A stretch of 51,903 nt of DNA from a bacterium (GTDB lineage Bacteria; Cyanobacteriota; Vampirovibrionia; Gastranaerophilales; Gastranaerophilaceae), in contig JAFUEV010000044.1 of assembly GCA_017470245.1 (NCBI GenBank), forward strand, positions 1-51,903, in the 5' to 3' direction. How positions within the stretch are numbered: the first letter of the stretch is position 1; each line of letters begins with the position of its first letter. This document shows positions 33,838-42,337 of the stretch, piece after piece. The notes beneath the pieces were generated by a model, which worked only from the letters and a program-made list of their open reading frames with translations, searched no databases and was not told where the DNA came from. A program made the translations under genes and the position numbers.

Positions 33838-34788
33838 TTAAAAGTGATTAAATGATTTTGCTTCAAAAATCTCTTTTGTAATTCTTTCGGTAGTATTGCC
33901 GTAATCAATAATAACAGACGGATTATTATCTTTATTTTGTACTGTACCTATGCATTTAAATATATTTTCATCCAGTTGTGAATATAAATCTTCACTTGCG
34001 CAGAATAATAATTCGTAATCTTCTCCGCCCCATTTTGCAAATTCACTATAGTCCAAATCGTTTATTTTGCAAAATTCCTTAACTTCTTTTGTTATTGGAA
34101 CTCTATTCATATCAATTTTTATACTGTGATCAGATGCTAATGATATTTTGTATAAAGCATCAACAAGCCCATCAGAACAATCCATAATTGCAATGTTATT
34201 TTCTATAATAGAAGCAAGTCTTTTTGATTCTTTAATTCTTGGTGTAGGATTTAATTGGGCATTTATTATTTTTTCATCGGAATATAAAAAGTTTGATAGT
34301 GCATACAACCCTGCTGATGCTGCACCAAAATTGCCTGTTACTATGACTAAATCATCTTTTTTTGCATATTTTCGTCCGCCCATATACATTGATGATTTTT
34401 TTCCGATTGCGCATATTGAAATAACTACTTTATCAGAACCTGTAATATCTCCGCCTATTACTTTTATGTTATGTTCTTTACATGTATCGTTAATTCCTCT
34501 GTATAATTCGGATACAAACTTGTCTTTTGTAAGTTTGGGCATAGATAGTGAAACTGTTATATATTTCGGAATTGAAAGTGCTGCCGCAAGGTCGCTTAAA
34601 TTTACACTGACTGCTTTTCTTCCTAATAAATATGGTGTTGTCGTGTATAGTGAAAAATGTACATCCTCAATTAGTGTATCATGTGTTACAAAAATATCCA
34701 TTTCGTCTAAGAATGCACAATCGTCTCCTATATAAGACGAGTTATCGAGTGAATTTTTTATTATTTCTAAAAATTGCAGTTCTTTCAT
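33838..34788 (-). CDS. thiL: Thiamine-monophosphate kinase
   Basis: 316 residues. YIGDDCAFLDEMDIFVTHDTLIEDVHF, GRKAVSVNLSDLAAAL, VIGGDITGSDKVVISICAIGK and IMDCSDGLVDALYKIS are the ATP/Mg and substrate motifs. FAKWGGEDYELLFCA near the C-terminus completes it. It makes thiamine diphosphate from the monophosphate, the cofactor needed by the transketolase encoded at 37129-38907. No riboswitch is seen in the 122-base gap upstream shared with pgi. Confidence 0.95.
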   Translation of the reverse strand: MKELQFLEIIKNSLDNSSYIGDDCAFLDEMDIFVTHDTLIEDVHFSLYTTTPYLLGRKAVSVNLSDLAAALSIPKYITVSLSMPKLTKDKFVSELYRGINDTCKEHNIKVIGGDITGSDKVVISICAIGKKSSMYMGGRKYAKKDDLVIVTGNFGAASAGLYALSNFLYSDEKIINAQLNPTPRIKESKRLASIIENNIAIMDCSDGLVDALYKISLASDHSIKIDMNRVPITKEVKEFCKINDLDYSEFAKWGGEDYELLFCASEDLYSQLDENIFKCIGTVQNKDNNPSVIIDYGNTTERITKEIFEAKSFNHF

Positions 34789-34910
34789 AAAAAAAATTGT
34801 ATCACAGAAAAGTAAAAATTATGTAACATATAAGTTAAAAAACTCTTTAAAATAAATTGTAAGCATGTACAATATATTTGTTATAGCCGAACATTAAAAA
34901 GCGAGGAATA

Positions 34911-36302
34911 ATGATAGAACTTAACTATCGTAACGTAACACAAGAAGTTATCGGGGAAGAAAACGGGTTAAATATTCAGGAAGAATTTAGTAACTATCAG
35001 TATACAATTCATCAAATTATAGCGGACTTAAATTCTAATAAAGATAAACCCGGACAAAAATTACAGTGGATGAACTTGGGTTATAATGAGGAAACCATTT
35101 GGTATGTCAGAGAGTTTGCAGCAATGGTTGAAAATCGCTTTGATAATGTTCTTATATTAGGTTTGGGAGGTTCGGCATTAGGTGGTAAAGCTGTTTGTGA
35201 AGCACTTCTTCCTCCTTATTGGAATTTCCTCTCTAAAGAACAAAGAAATAATTATCCCAGAATCTTTTTCTTAGATAATATTGACCCTGATCAAATGAAT
35301 TCCATATTAAAATTACTTGATTTAAAGAAAACATTAGTAAATGTTATTACAAAATCAGGTTCTACAGCTGAAGTCATGGCTCAGTACATGATTATAAAAG
35401 AGCTTATGGAAAAAGAACTGGGAGATGATTACAGAAAAAATATTATAGCTACAACTGATAAAAATATCGGCATTTTAAAGCAGTTATCCGATCAGGAAGG
35501 GTATAAAACATTCTATATACCGGATGATGTTGAAGGCAGATTTTCTGTATTCTCTGCAGTTGGCTTGCTTCCTTTTGCACTCGTTGGTATAGACATTGAA
35601 GAAATGACTCAGGGTGTTAAAGATATGGATTTAGCATTGAAAAATACTGATATTAATTATAATATTGCGGCTCAAAATGCTTTAATTCATTTCTTAATGG
35701 ATGTTAAAAAGAATAAGAAAATCTCTGTTATGATGCCTTATTCCGATAGATTGCGTTTTGTTGCAGACTGGTATTGCCAATTATGGGCAGAATCTCTTGG
35801 TAAAGAGAGAGATAAAAATAATAATATAGTAAATACCGGACAAACTCCGGTTAAAGCTATCGGGGTTACTGATCAGCACTCTCAAATTCAGTTATATAAT
35901 GAAGGTCCTAATGATAAAATAATTAATTTCTTGAGAGTTAAAGAATTTGATACAACATTAGAAATTCCGAATATATTTGAATACACCGGAATAAGTTATC
36001 TTGGAGGTAAAACAATAAATCAATTGTTTAATGCCGAAGCTGATTCTACAATGGCTTCTTTAATAGATTACAAGCGTCCCAATGTTACGATAACAATTCC
36101 AAAAGTTTCTCCATATTATTTGGGACAACTTTTATACATGTTTGAAGTTCAAACGGCAATAACTGGTGCTTTATATAATATTGATGCGTTTAATCAACCA
36201 GGAGTAGAACAATCAAAAAATTATACTTATGCATTAATGGGCAGAGTAGGTTATGAAGATTCTGCTCATGAGTTGAGTGAAAAACTATCTATTCCCGTTT
36301 AA
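34911..36302 (+). CDS. pgi: Glucose-6-phosphate isomerase
   Basis: 463 residues, typical of the shorter bacterial type. LILGLGGSALGGKAVCEALLPP, VITKSGSTAEVMAQYMIIKE (SIS phosphate loop), FSVFSAVGLLPFALVGID and CQLWAESLGKERD are present. It interconverts glucose-6-phosphate and fructose-6-phosphate, feeding both glycolysis and mannose activation for ManC. A GAGGAA ribosome site precedes the ATG. A TTGTAA/TTATAG pair about 30 bases upstream is a weak promoter. Confidence 0.95.
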   Translation: MIELNYRNVTQEVIGEENGLNIQEEFSNYQYTIHQIIADLNSNKDKPGQKLQWMNLGYNEETIWYVREFAAMVENRFDNVLILGLGGSALGGKAVCEALLPPYWNFLSKEQRNNYPRIFFLDNIDPDQMNSILKLLDLKKTLVNVITKSGSTAEVMAQYMIIKELMEKELGDDYRKNIIATTDKNIGILKQLSDQEGYKTFYIPDDVEGRFSVFSAVGLLPFALVGIDIEEMTQGVKDMDLALKNTDINYNIAAQNALIHFLMDVKKNKKISVMMPYSDRLRFVADWYCQLWAESLGKERDKNNNIVNTGQTPVKAIGVTDQHSQIQLYNEGPNDKIINFLRVKEFDTTLEIPNIFEYTGISYLGGKTINQLFNAEADSTMASLIDYKRPNVTITIPKVSPYYLGQLLYMFEVQTAITGALYNIDAFNQPGVEQSKNYTYALMGRVGYEDSAHELSEKLSIPV

Positions 36303-36359
36303 CACATGGAAGAAATATATAAATTATTTTTAATAATTTACTTTTTATAATTTCTTATA

Positions 36360-36368
36360 TGTTAAAAT
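36360..36368 (+). promoter_or_regulatory. Extended -10 next to the tagA start (leaderless candidate)
   Basis: TG-T-TAAAAT (36360-36368) ends six bases before the ATG at 36375. There is no ribosome site. The downstream genes through ftsX probably depend on this promoter. Confidence 0.45.
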
Positions 36369-36374
36369 GTGCTT

Positions 36375-37109
36375 ATGGAAAGAAAAACAAAAAAAGTATT
36401 GGGATATGATGTTGATTTAATATCATTTAAGGATGCAGTTGAAAAAGTACTGTCTAATATTAATGCCGGTATAGGTATGCAGATTGTAACAATAAATCCT
36501 GAAATGATAGAACTTGCAAACAATAATGATGATTATGCTAATGTATTAAAAAATGCGGAACTTGTTATTCCTGATGGTTCTGGAATAAAATTAGCATTAA
36601 AACTAAAAGGAATTGTACAAGAACAAATTCCTGGCGTAGATTTTTCAAAAGAGTTAATAAAACATTGTGCAGACAAAAAAATTCCTGTTGCTTTTGTTGG
36701 TGCAAAAGAAGAAGTTGTAAATAAAACATGTTCAAACATAAAAAAAGAATTTCAGGAATTGAATATTTGTTATTTTAGAAACGGATATTTTAGTAATGAA
36801 GAAGAAGAAAAAATAATTAGTGAATTGGCTTCAACGAAACCTGGGTTAATTCTTGTTGCGCTTGGTGCACCTAAGCAAGAATATTTTATTACTGAATGCA
36901 GAAAATATGTAAAAAATGCTGCATTTATAGGTGTAGGCGGTTCGTTTGATGTTTGGGCCGGAAATGTTGAAAGAGCACCTGAAATATATAGAAAAATGGG
37001 GTGTGAGTGGTTATACAGAACTATTAAACAACCTGAAAGAATAAAAAGAATTTATAAGACTTTGCCTATGTTTTTAATAAAAGCTATAATGGATTCTAAG
37101 AATAATTGA
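36375..37109 (+). CDS. WecG/TagA/CpsF-family glycosyltransferase
   Basis: 244 residues from ATG 36375; a GTG two codons earlier directly abuts the -10 element and is less likely. The family blocks are VTINPEMIELANNN, AELVIPDGSGIKLALKLKG, RIPG-like IPGVDFSKELI, VALGAPKQEYFI and FIGVGGSFDVWAGNVERAPEIYRKMGCEWLYRTIKQPERIKR. Members (GT26) add ManNAc or ManNAcA to lipid-linked GlcNAc for teichoic acid or polysaccharide. No membrane helix; it acts peripherally on the inner face. It leads a transcript with transketolase and ftsEX. Confidence 0.92.
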   Translation: MERKTKKVLGYDVDLISFKDAVEKVLSNINAGIGMQIVTINPEMIELANNNDDYANVLKNAELVIPDGSGIKLALKLKGIVQEQIPGVDFSKELIKHCADKKIPVAFVGAKEEVVNKTCSNIKKEFQELNICYFRNGYFSNEEEEKIISELASTKPGLILVALGAPKQEYFITECRKYVKNAAFIGVGGSFDVWAGNVERAPEIYRKMGCEWLYRTIKQPERIKRIYKTLPMFLIKAIMDSKNN

Positions 37110-37128
37110 TATTATAAAAGGGATTATA

Positions 37129-37965
37129 ATGACAAAAACTATAACGGATATTGAAATTAAAGAAATTGAAACTGTATCTAAAAAGTTAAGAAGAAATGTT
37201 TTAAAAATGGTACATAATGCTAAATCCGGTCATCCGGGCGGTTCTCTTTCCAGCATTGATATATTAAATGTATTATTTTCAAAAATTATGAAATTTTATC
37301 CTGAATTGGAAAAAAATCCTAATTATAAAAACAGAGACAGATTTATTTTATCTAAGGGACATGCATCACCTGCATTATATGCAGTTATGGCGCACTTTGG
37401 TTATTTTAATGAAGATGAATTAATGACCTTTAGAAAACTTGGTAGCAGATTACAAGGACATCCAAGCAGCCGAGCACTAAAAGGAATTGAAGTTTCAACA
37501 GGTTCTCTTGGACAGGGACTTTCAATAGGTTGTGGTATGGCATTAGGTTTAAAGCTAGATAATATTCAAAGTAAAGTATATGTTTATTTAGGTGATGGAG
37601 AGATTGAAGAAGGCAGCGTATGGGAAGCAGCAATGAATGCTTCTCATAATAAGTTAGATAATCTTATTGCAATTGTTGATAGAAATAAATTGCAAATAGA
37701 TGGTTCTACCGAAAATGTAAAATCGGTGGGAGATGTTTCTTCTAAGTTCAAATCCTTTGGTTGGAATACAGTTGAAATAAACGGACATGACATAAATCAA
37801 ATATATAATGCTTTTATTGAAGCCCAAAATAGTAATAAGCCTTTTGTTATAATTGCAGATACCATAAAAGGTAAAGGTGTATCATTTATGGAAAATAATG
37901 CAGGTTGGCACGGTAAAGCACCAAATGATGATGAATTAAAAATTGCACTTGAAGAATTGAAATAG
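37129..37965 (+). CDS. Transketolase, N-terminal (TPP-binding) subunit
   Basis: 278 residues. AKSGHPGGSLSSIDILNVLF, LSKGHASPALYAVMAHFGY, STGSLGQGLSIGCGMALG and the TPP signature GDGEIEEGSVWEAAMNASHNKLDNLIAIVDRN are present. It is the first half of a split transketolase; the catalytic dimer needs the next gene's product. AAAGGG ribosome site. It transfers two-carbon units in the pentose phosphate pathway. Some split transketolase pairs act on other ketol donors, so the precise substrate set is inferred. Confidence 0.93.
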   Translation: MTKTITDIEIKEIETVSKKLRRNVLKMVHNAKSGHPGGSLSSIDILNVLFSKIMKFYPELEKNPNYKNRDRFILSKGHASPALYAVMAHFGYFNEDELMTFRKLGSRLQGHPSSRALKGIEVSTGSLGQGLSIGCGMALGLKLDNIQSKVYVYLGDGEIEEGSVWEAAMNASHNKLDNLIAIVDRNKLQIDGSTENVKSVGDVSSKFKSFGWNTVEINGHDINQIYNAFIEAQNSNKPFVIIADTIKGKGVSFMENNAGWHGKAPNDDELKIALEELK

Positions 37966-37974
37966 GGAAAGACA

Positions 37975-38907
37975 ATGAACAGAGAATGCAAATCGGTTAG
38001 AAGTGAATACGGAAAAACTCTAGTAGAGCTTGGAAAAAATAATAAAAATATTGTTGTATTGGATGCGGATTTATCTTGCTCCACTCAAACTAAGTTATTT
38101 GCAAAAGAGTTTCCCGAACGTTTTTTTAATATAGGTATAGCAGAACAGGATATGATGACAACTGCAGCAGGACTTGCTTGTACCGGAAAAATACCTTTTG
38201 TCTCAACTTTTGCTATGTTTGCTTCAGGCAGAGCGTGGGAACAAGTTAGAAATACTATTTGTTATTCAAAGTTAAATGTTAAAATTGCAGCAACTCATGG
38301 GGGTATAACTGTTGGTGAAGATGGTGCCAGTCATCAGGCGTTGGAAGATATTTCAATAATGCGAAGTATACCTGAAATGACTGTAATTGTTCCTGCTGAT
38401 GCAGAAGAAACAAAACAAGCTGTTGAGTATGCAGCAAATCATGAAGGACCTTTCTATATTAGAATTGCAAGAACAAATTTGCCTGATATTTTTGATTCTA
38501 ATTATAAATTTGGCTTAAAAGCAAAGGTTATTAAAGAAGGTACTGATGCAACAATTATTACCAATGGTGAAACATTGGTTGAAGTAATTGATTGTGCTAC
38601 AATATTAAAAGATAAAGGGATAAAAGTTGAAATTATTAATGTTCCGGTAGTAAAGCCAATTGATGCCGAAACAATCATAAAATCGGCCATTAAAACCAAA
38701 AGAATAATAACTGTAGAAAATCATTCAATTGTTGGTGGTTTGGGTAGTGCCGTTTGTGAAGTAATCAGCGAAAATTATCCTGTAAAAGTAACAAGAATAG
38801 GTATTAATGATGAGTTCGGACAATCAGGTTCGGCTAAAGAATTAATGAAATATTATGGATTAAATTCAGAAAAACTGGCAGAAAAAATAACAGGACTAAT
38901 TAAATGA
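37975..38907 (+). CDS. Transketolase, C-terminal subunit
   Basis: 310 residues. The pyrimidine-binding domain (VVLDADLSCSTQTKLFAKEFPERFFNIGIAEQDMMTTAAGLA, THGGITVGEDGASHQALEDISIMRSIP) is followed by the C-terminal domain (ITVENHSIVGGLGSAVCEVISENYPVKVTRIGINDEFG). The Glu of IAEQD activates TPP. It starts nine bases after the N-terminal subunit and its TGA overlaps the ftsE ATG by four bases (ATGA). Confidence 0.93.
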   Translation: MNRECKSVRSEYGKTLVELGKNNKNIVVLDADLSCSTQTKLFAKEFPERFFNIGIAEQDMMTTAAGLACTGKIPFVSTFAMFASGRAWEQVRNTICYSKLNVKIAATHGGITVGEDGASHQALEDISIMRSIPEMTVIVPADAEETKQAVEYAANHEGPFYIRIARTNLPDIFDSNYKFGLKAKVIKEGTDATIITNGETLVEVIDCATILKDKGIKVEIINVPVVKPIDAETIIKSAIKTKRIITVENHSIVGGLGSAVCEVISENYPVKVTRIGINDEFGQSGSAKELMKYYGLNSEKLAEKITGLIK

Positions 38908-39578
38908 TACAATTAAGAAACGTATATAAGAAATATAAAGATAATTATGCACTTCAAAATATTAATTTGGACATAATGTCGAGTGAATTTGTATTCTTAA
39001 CAGGTTCTTCCGGTGCAGGTAAGTCTACATTGATGAAGCTGCTATACAGAGAAGAAATTCCCACATCAGGTACAGTTATGATTGGAAACATAAATATTGC
39101 AAAACTTCCAAATGATAGAGTACCTAATATTAGAAGATGTATGGGAATTGTTTTTCAAGATTACAAATTATTACCCAATATTAGTGTTTATGATAATATT
39201 GCACTTGTTATAAGAACATTAGGTATGCGTTCAAAAGAAATTCAAGAGCGTGTAACTGGTGCTTTAAAAGTTGTTGGTTTACTTAATAAAATGAATGCAA
39301 AACCAAGTGAATTATCTGGTGGTGAACAACAGAGAGTCAGCATTGCAAGGGCTATTGTAAATGGACCTCCACTTTTAATTGCGGATGAACCTACAGGTAA
39401 TCTTGATCCGAAAAATTCTATGGAAATTATGCAAATATTAGAACAAATTAACGAAAAAGGTATTACTGTAATTGTTTCAACTCATGACAGAGATATCGTT
39501 GATTTCTTCAGAAAACGTGTAATTACTATGGAACAAGGTCAAATTATACGTGATGTTCAGGATGGAAGATATGAATGA
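38904..39578 (+). CDS. ftsE: Cell division ATP-binding protein FtsE
   Basis: 224 residues. Walker A GSSGAGKST, Q-loop VFQDYKLLPNISVYDNIAL, signature LSGGEQQRVSIARAIVNGP, Walker B LLIADEPTGNLDP and switch His in VSTHDR are all present. With FtsX it forms the ABC complex that activates peptidoglycan hydrolases at the septum. It overlaps the transketolase subunit by four bases and FtsX by eight, so the genes are co-translated. Confidence 0.96.
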   Translation: MIQLRNVYKKYKDNYALQNINLDIMSSEFVFLTGSSGAGKSTLMKLLYREEIPTSGTVMIGNINIAKLPNDRVPNIRRCMGIVFQDYKLLPNISVYDNIALVIRTLGMRSKEIQERVTGALKVVGLLNKMNAKPSELSGGEQQRVSIARAIVNGPPLLIADEPTGNLDPKNSMEIMQILEQINEKGITVIVSTHDRDIVDFFRKRVITMEQGQIIRDVQDGRYE

Positions 39579-40479
39579 TAAGAAAAAAATTATAAAAGAA
39601 ACAGTAAAAAAACATATACCTCAAAGGCATTTGGCCTCAGTTAGAATTTTATACAGGATAGGGATGGAAACTATTTACGGTATAAAGAGAACTGGTCTTA
39701 TTAATATTGCTATTATAGCAGCTATGGCAGCAATATTAACTATATTTGGTGCTTTATTCAGAACAAGTTTTTCTTTAAGTTCGTTTGTAGATAAACTTGG
39801 TGATGCATTTGAAATTTCTGTTTATTTAAAACCGAATGTTGACCCTGTTTATATTAAATCCAGATTAAATGAAATAGAACATGTTAAAAAAATTACTATT
39901 ATTACAAAAGAACAGGCATGGGAAGACATGAACAAGGATATGGATGTCTCAGGTATGGATAATCCGTTACCGGATACTTTGCATATTACGGTTGATGATC
40001 CATCTAATATTACGACTGTTTGTGATGATATAAAATCGGTTTCAGGAATTGAAAGCATATCTTATGCTCAGGAAATTGCAAAAAAACTGCAAACACTCAC
40101 TAACGTCTTTAATACTGTTACCTTATTGGTATTAATTACTGTTGCAATGCTAACAATTATTATTATAAATGCTACTATTCAGCTTGTAATTCAATCAAGA
40201 AAAGATGAGATTGAAATTATGCGTTTAATGGGTGTAAGCAACTGGTATATAAAAATACCTTTGATTTTACAAGGTGCTGTTTATGGTTTTTTAGGTGCTG
40301 TAATTTCTTTAATTCCATTAAATACAGTACAGAGTGGACTATTAAAATTACACAATTTTCTGGCAATACCGCCTTCTGAATTTGCAATGAATATTGTAGT
40401 ATTTTGTATATTCATAATTGCTATATTCTTTAGCGCAAGTGGTAGCTTATTATCAATAAGAAAACATTTAAGAGTTTAA
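39571..40479 (+). CDS. ftsX: Cell division membrane protein FtsX
   Basis: 302 residues from the ATG at 39571, which has AGGATGGA upstream; an in-frame GTG seven codons earlier is less likely. Four membrane helices: one after the N-terminal cytosolic segment (INIAIIAAMAAILTIFGALF), then an extracytoplasmic domain with the FtsX-type EISVYLKPNVDP start and LPDTLHITVDDPS, then three C-terminal helices with the MacB-like ATP-coupling loop DEIEIMRLMGVSNWYIKIPLILQG. It passes FtsE ATP hydrolysis to murein hydrolases. Confidence 0.95.
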   Translation: MNDKKKIIKETVKKHIPQRHLASVRILYRIGMETIYGIKRTGLINIAIIAAMAAILTIFGALFRTSFSLSSFVDKLGDAFEISVYLKPNVDPVYIKSRLNEIEHVKKITIITKEQAWEDMNKDMDVSGMDNPLPDTLHITVDDPSNITTVCDDIKSVSGIESISYAQEIAKKLQTLTNVFNTVTLLVLITVAMLTIIIINATIQLVIQSRKDEIEIMRLMGVSNWYIKIPLILQGAVYGFLGAVISLIPLNTVQSGLLKLHNFLAIPPSEFAMNIVVFCIFIIAIFFSASGSLLSIRKHLRV

Positions 40480-40501
40480 AAAAAATTTTAATTTTTCTAT
40501 A

Positions 40502-40540
40502 AAAGAGAAGCGGAAATTATTTTAATTTCCGCTTCTCTTT
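40502..40540. terminator. Bidirectional terminator, 18-bp stem
   Basis: Bases 40502-40519 and 40523-40540 are perfect reverse complements around a three-base loop (core GAGAAGCGGAAATTA). It stops the ftsEX transcript and the convergent AAA+ gene. Confidence 0.9.
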
Positions 40541-40559
40541 CCATTCTCAAGTTAAATAA

Positions 40560-41978
40560 CTAGCTACCGAAACCAATTTTATTTTGTATCTTTTTACTAT
40601 CAGCTATATATTCTTTTCTGTCCGGTTTTTCTTCTGACGTTTCTTTTATTGCTTTTTCAAAATCTTGCAGGGATATTTCTGCTCTGTTTCGTTTTAGTGC
40701 ATTCATTGCAGCATCATCCGTTATTTTGCATATTGAATCATTTGAATACCCCTGTAACTTATGTGCTATACTGTCAATTTGCTCTTTATCTTCAAGTAGT
40801 TTATGACCTTTTGAATATTTACTTAATTTCTTAGATAACAAATCTGTAATTGCATCTTTTTCGGGAACGTCAACAAAAACTTTTGATGTAAAACGTCTTT
40901 TTACTGCCGGATCAAGTAAATTGTATTTATTTGTTGCTCCGATTATTATTACATTTGCATCTTTTACACTATCTAAGGATTGTAATAGTGTTGCAACTTG
41001 TTTTACGTCTTCGTTTTCTGTTCTTGAGGTTCTGTCAAAACCAAATGAGTCAACTTCATCCATAAAAACTAAACACGGTTTATCTGATTTTTCGGCAATT
41101 TTTGCAGCTTCGTCAAATGCTTCTTTTATATTCTTAGATGTCATGTTTATGTAGTGTGACCCTGTTTTGCTTAAATTAAGCAGATATAAAGGTGTTTGTA
41201 CTTCTGATGCCAATGCTTGCGTAATATATGTTTTTCCGCATCCCGGGGGACCATATAAAAGTATTGATTTTGGTATCGTTTTACCGTATTCTTCAAAATC
41301 AAGTTGGGCTTGCTCAGGATTGTTAATATATTCTATTATCCCGTTTTCCAGTTTGTCTTTTAATTCAGTCATGCCTGCAACATCTTTAAATCCTTTTGGC
41401 GTTTGTGCAGTTGGTTTAAATTCTTCTAAGAATGACTTAGATGCGAGTTCTTTAGCTCTCTTTTGCAGTTCAGCTTTCTTTGAATCATTGTCACCTGTTA
41501 TTTCTCTTCCTTCTTCATCAAATTTGGGAACATAAGGTTCTTTGCCTGCATCCTTTGGTTTAGTAACTTTGTTTTTATAATATTTGGTTTGAGTCCATTC
41601 TGAAAGCCTGTCTAAGAGTTCTGAACGCCAGTCTTTAGGGTCAGAACCGTTTTGTATAAATTCGTTATTGTAGTGAAGATATTCTCTGTCTGCAAAATTT
41701 AGTTGCTCATAAGCAACGGAAATGTAGCCGGTAAGAGTATCTTTGCAATTTAGAAAAATATCAACTATATCATCATAGTGTTTTGGTTTTTCTTCTTTTG
41801 ATTGTTTATCTATTTCTCTGATAGATGTTTCAAGATTATTGCAATAATTATTTAGTGCAGCTATAGAATAAGAAAACTCTTTATCAGATGTTTCTCTGAT
41901 TGCTGCTTTTAATTCTCTGTTTAATTTTTTATCATATCCGAAAGTTGGCTTATATTGTGTAATTGGTGATATTTTCAA
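40560..41978 (-). CDS. AAA+ ATPase, Cdc48/FtsH-type module, no protease domain
   Basis: 472 residues from a TTG at 41978, chosen because GAGAGGA lies seven bases before it; an upstream TTG at 42020 has no such site. The first 20 residues are lineage-type (MKISPITQYKPTFGYDKK). Residues 30-200 are helical and unassigned. The ATPase module follows: LLYGPPGCGKTYITQAL (Walker A), CLVFMDEVDSFG (Walker B), IIIGATNKYNLLDPAVKRRF (sensor 1 and arginine finger) and a C-lid helix bundle. No zinc-protease motif, so it is an unfoldase or remodeller with unknown substrate. Convergent with ftsX. Confidence 0.88.
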   Translation of the reverse strand: MKISPITQYKPTFGYDKKLNRELKAAIRETSDKEFSYSIAALNNYCNNLETSIREIDKQSKEEKPKHYDDIVDIFLNCKDTLTGYISVAYEQLNFADREYLHYNNEFIQNGSDPKDWRSELLDRLSEWTQTKYYKNKVTKPKDAGKEPYVPKFDEEGREITGDNDSKKAELQKRAKELASKSFLEEFKPTAQTPKGFKDVAGMTELKDKLENGIIEYINNPEQAQLDFEEYGKTIPKSILLYGPPGCGKTYITQALASEVQTPLYLLNLSKTGSHYINMTSKNIKEAFDEAAKIAEKSDKPCLVFMDEVDSFGFDRTSRTENEDVKQVATLLQSLDSVKDANVIIIGATNKYNLLDPAVKRRFTSKVFVDVPEKDAITDLLSKKLSKYSKGHKLLEDKEQIDSIAHKLQGYSNDSICKITDDAAMNALKRNRAEISLQDFEKAIKETSEEKPDRKEYIADSKKIQNKIGFGS

Positions 41979-42109
41979 AATAAAATCCTCTCTCTGATAT
42001 GAGTAGAAAAATTTAAACAAAATATATTTTGCTAAGAAAAAGTTAATATTTAAGTATTATTAATACTTGAATTAAATAATATATTTGTGATAATATTAAA
42101 ATACGCTTT

Positions 42110-42199
42110 GGAGAAGTGGCCGAGTAGGTTTAAGGCGGCACCCTGCTAAGGTGTTGTGTGGAGTAATCTGCACCGTGGGTTCGAATCCCACCTTCTCCG
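42110..42199 (+). tRNA. tRNA-Ser (anticodon GCU)
   Basis: The acceptor stem is GGAGAAG/CTTCTCC with discriminator G at 42199. The anticodon loop CTGCTAA has GCT at 42145-42147. The long variable arm and the TTCGAAT T-loop are present. It reads AGC/AGU codons. CCA is not encoded. It stands between the AAA+ gene and the transporter gene. Confidence 0.96.
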
Positions 42200-42337
42200 T
42201 TCTCTTTTTTATATATTTTTACAGATATTTTGGTGTGATTTTTGTACTCTGTACCATTAATACATTTATATTACCTTTATTTTAATGTTGTATGATATAA
42301 TTAAATAATTGTTAATGTTATTATTGGATGAATTAAT

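Noticed and set aside
34789..34910. TPP riboswitch upstream of thiL
   Set aside because: The gap is only 122 bases, shared with the divergent pgi gene, and lacks the conserved CUGAGA and related thi-box elements.
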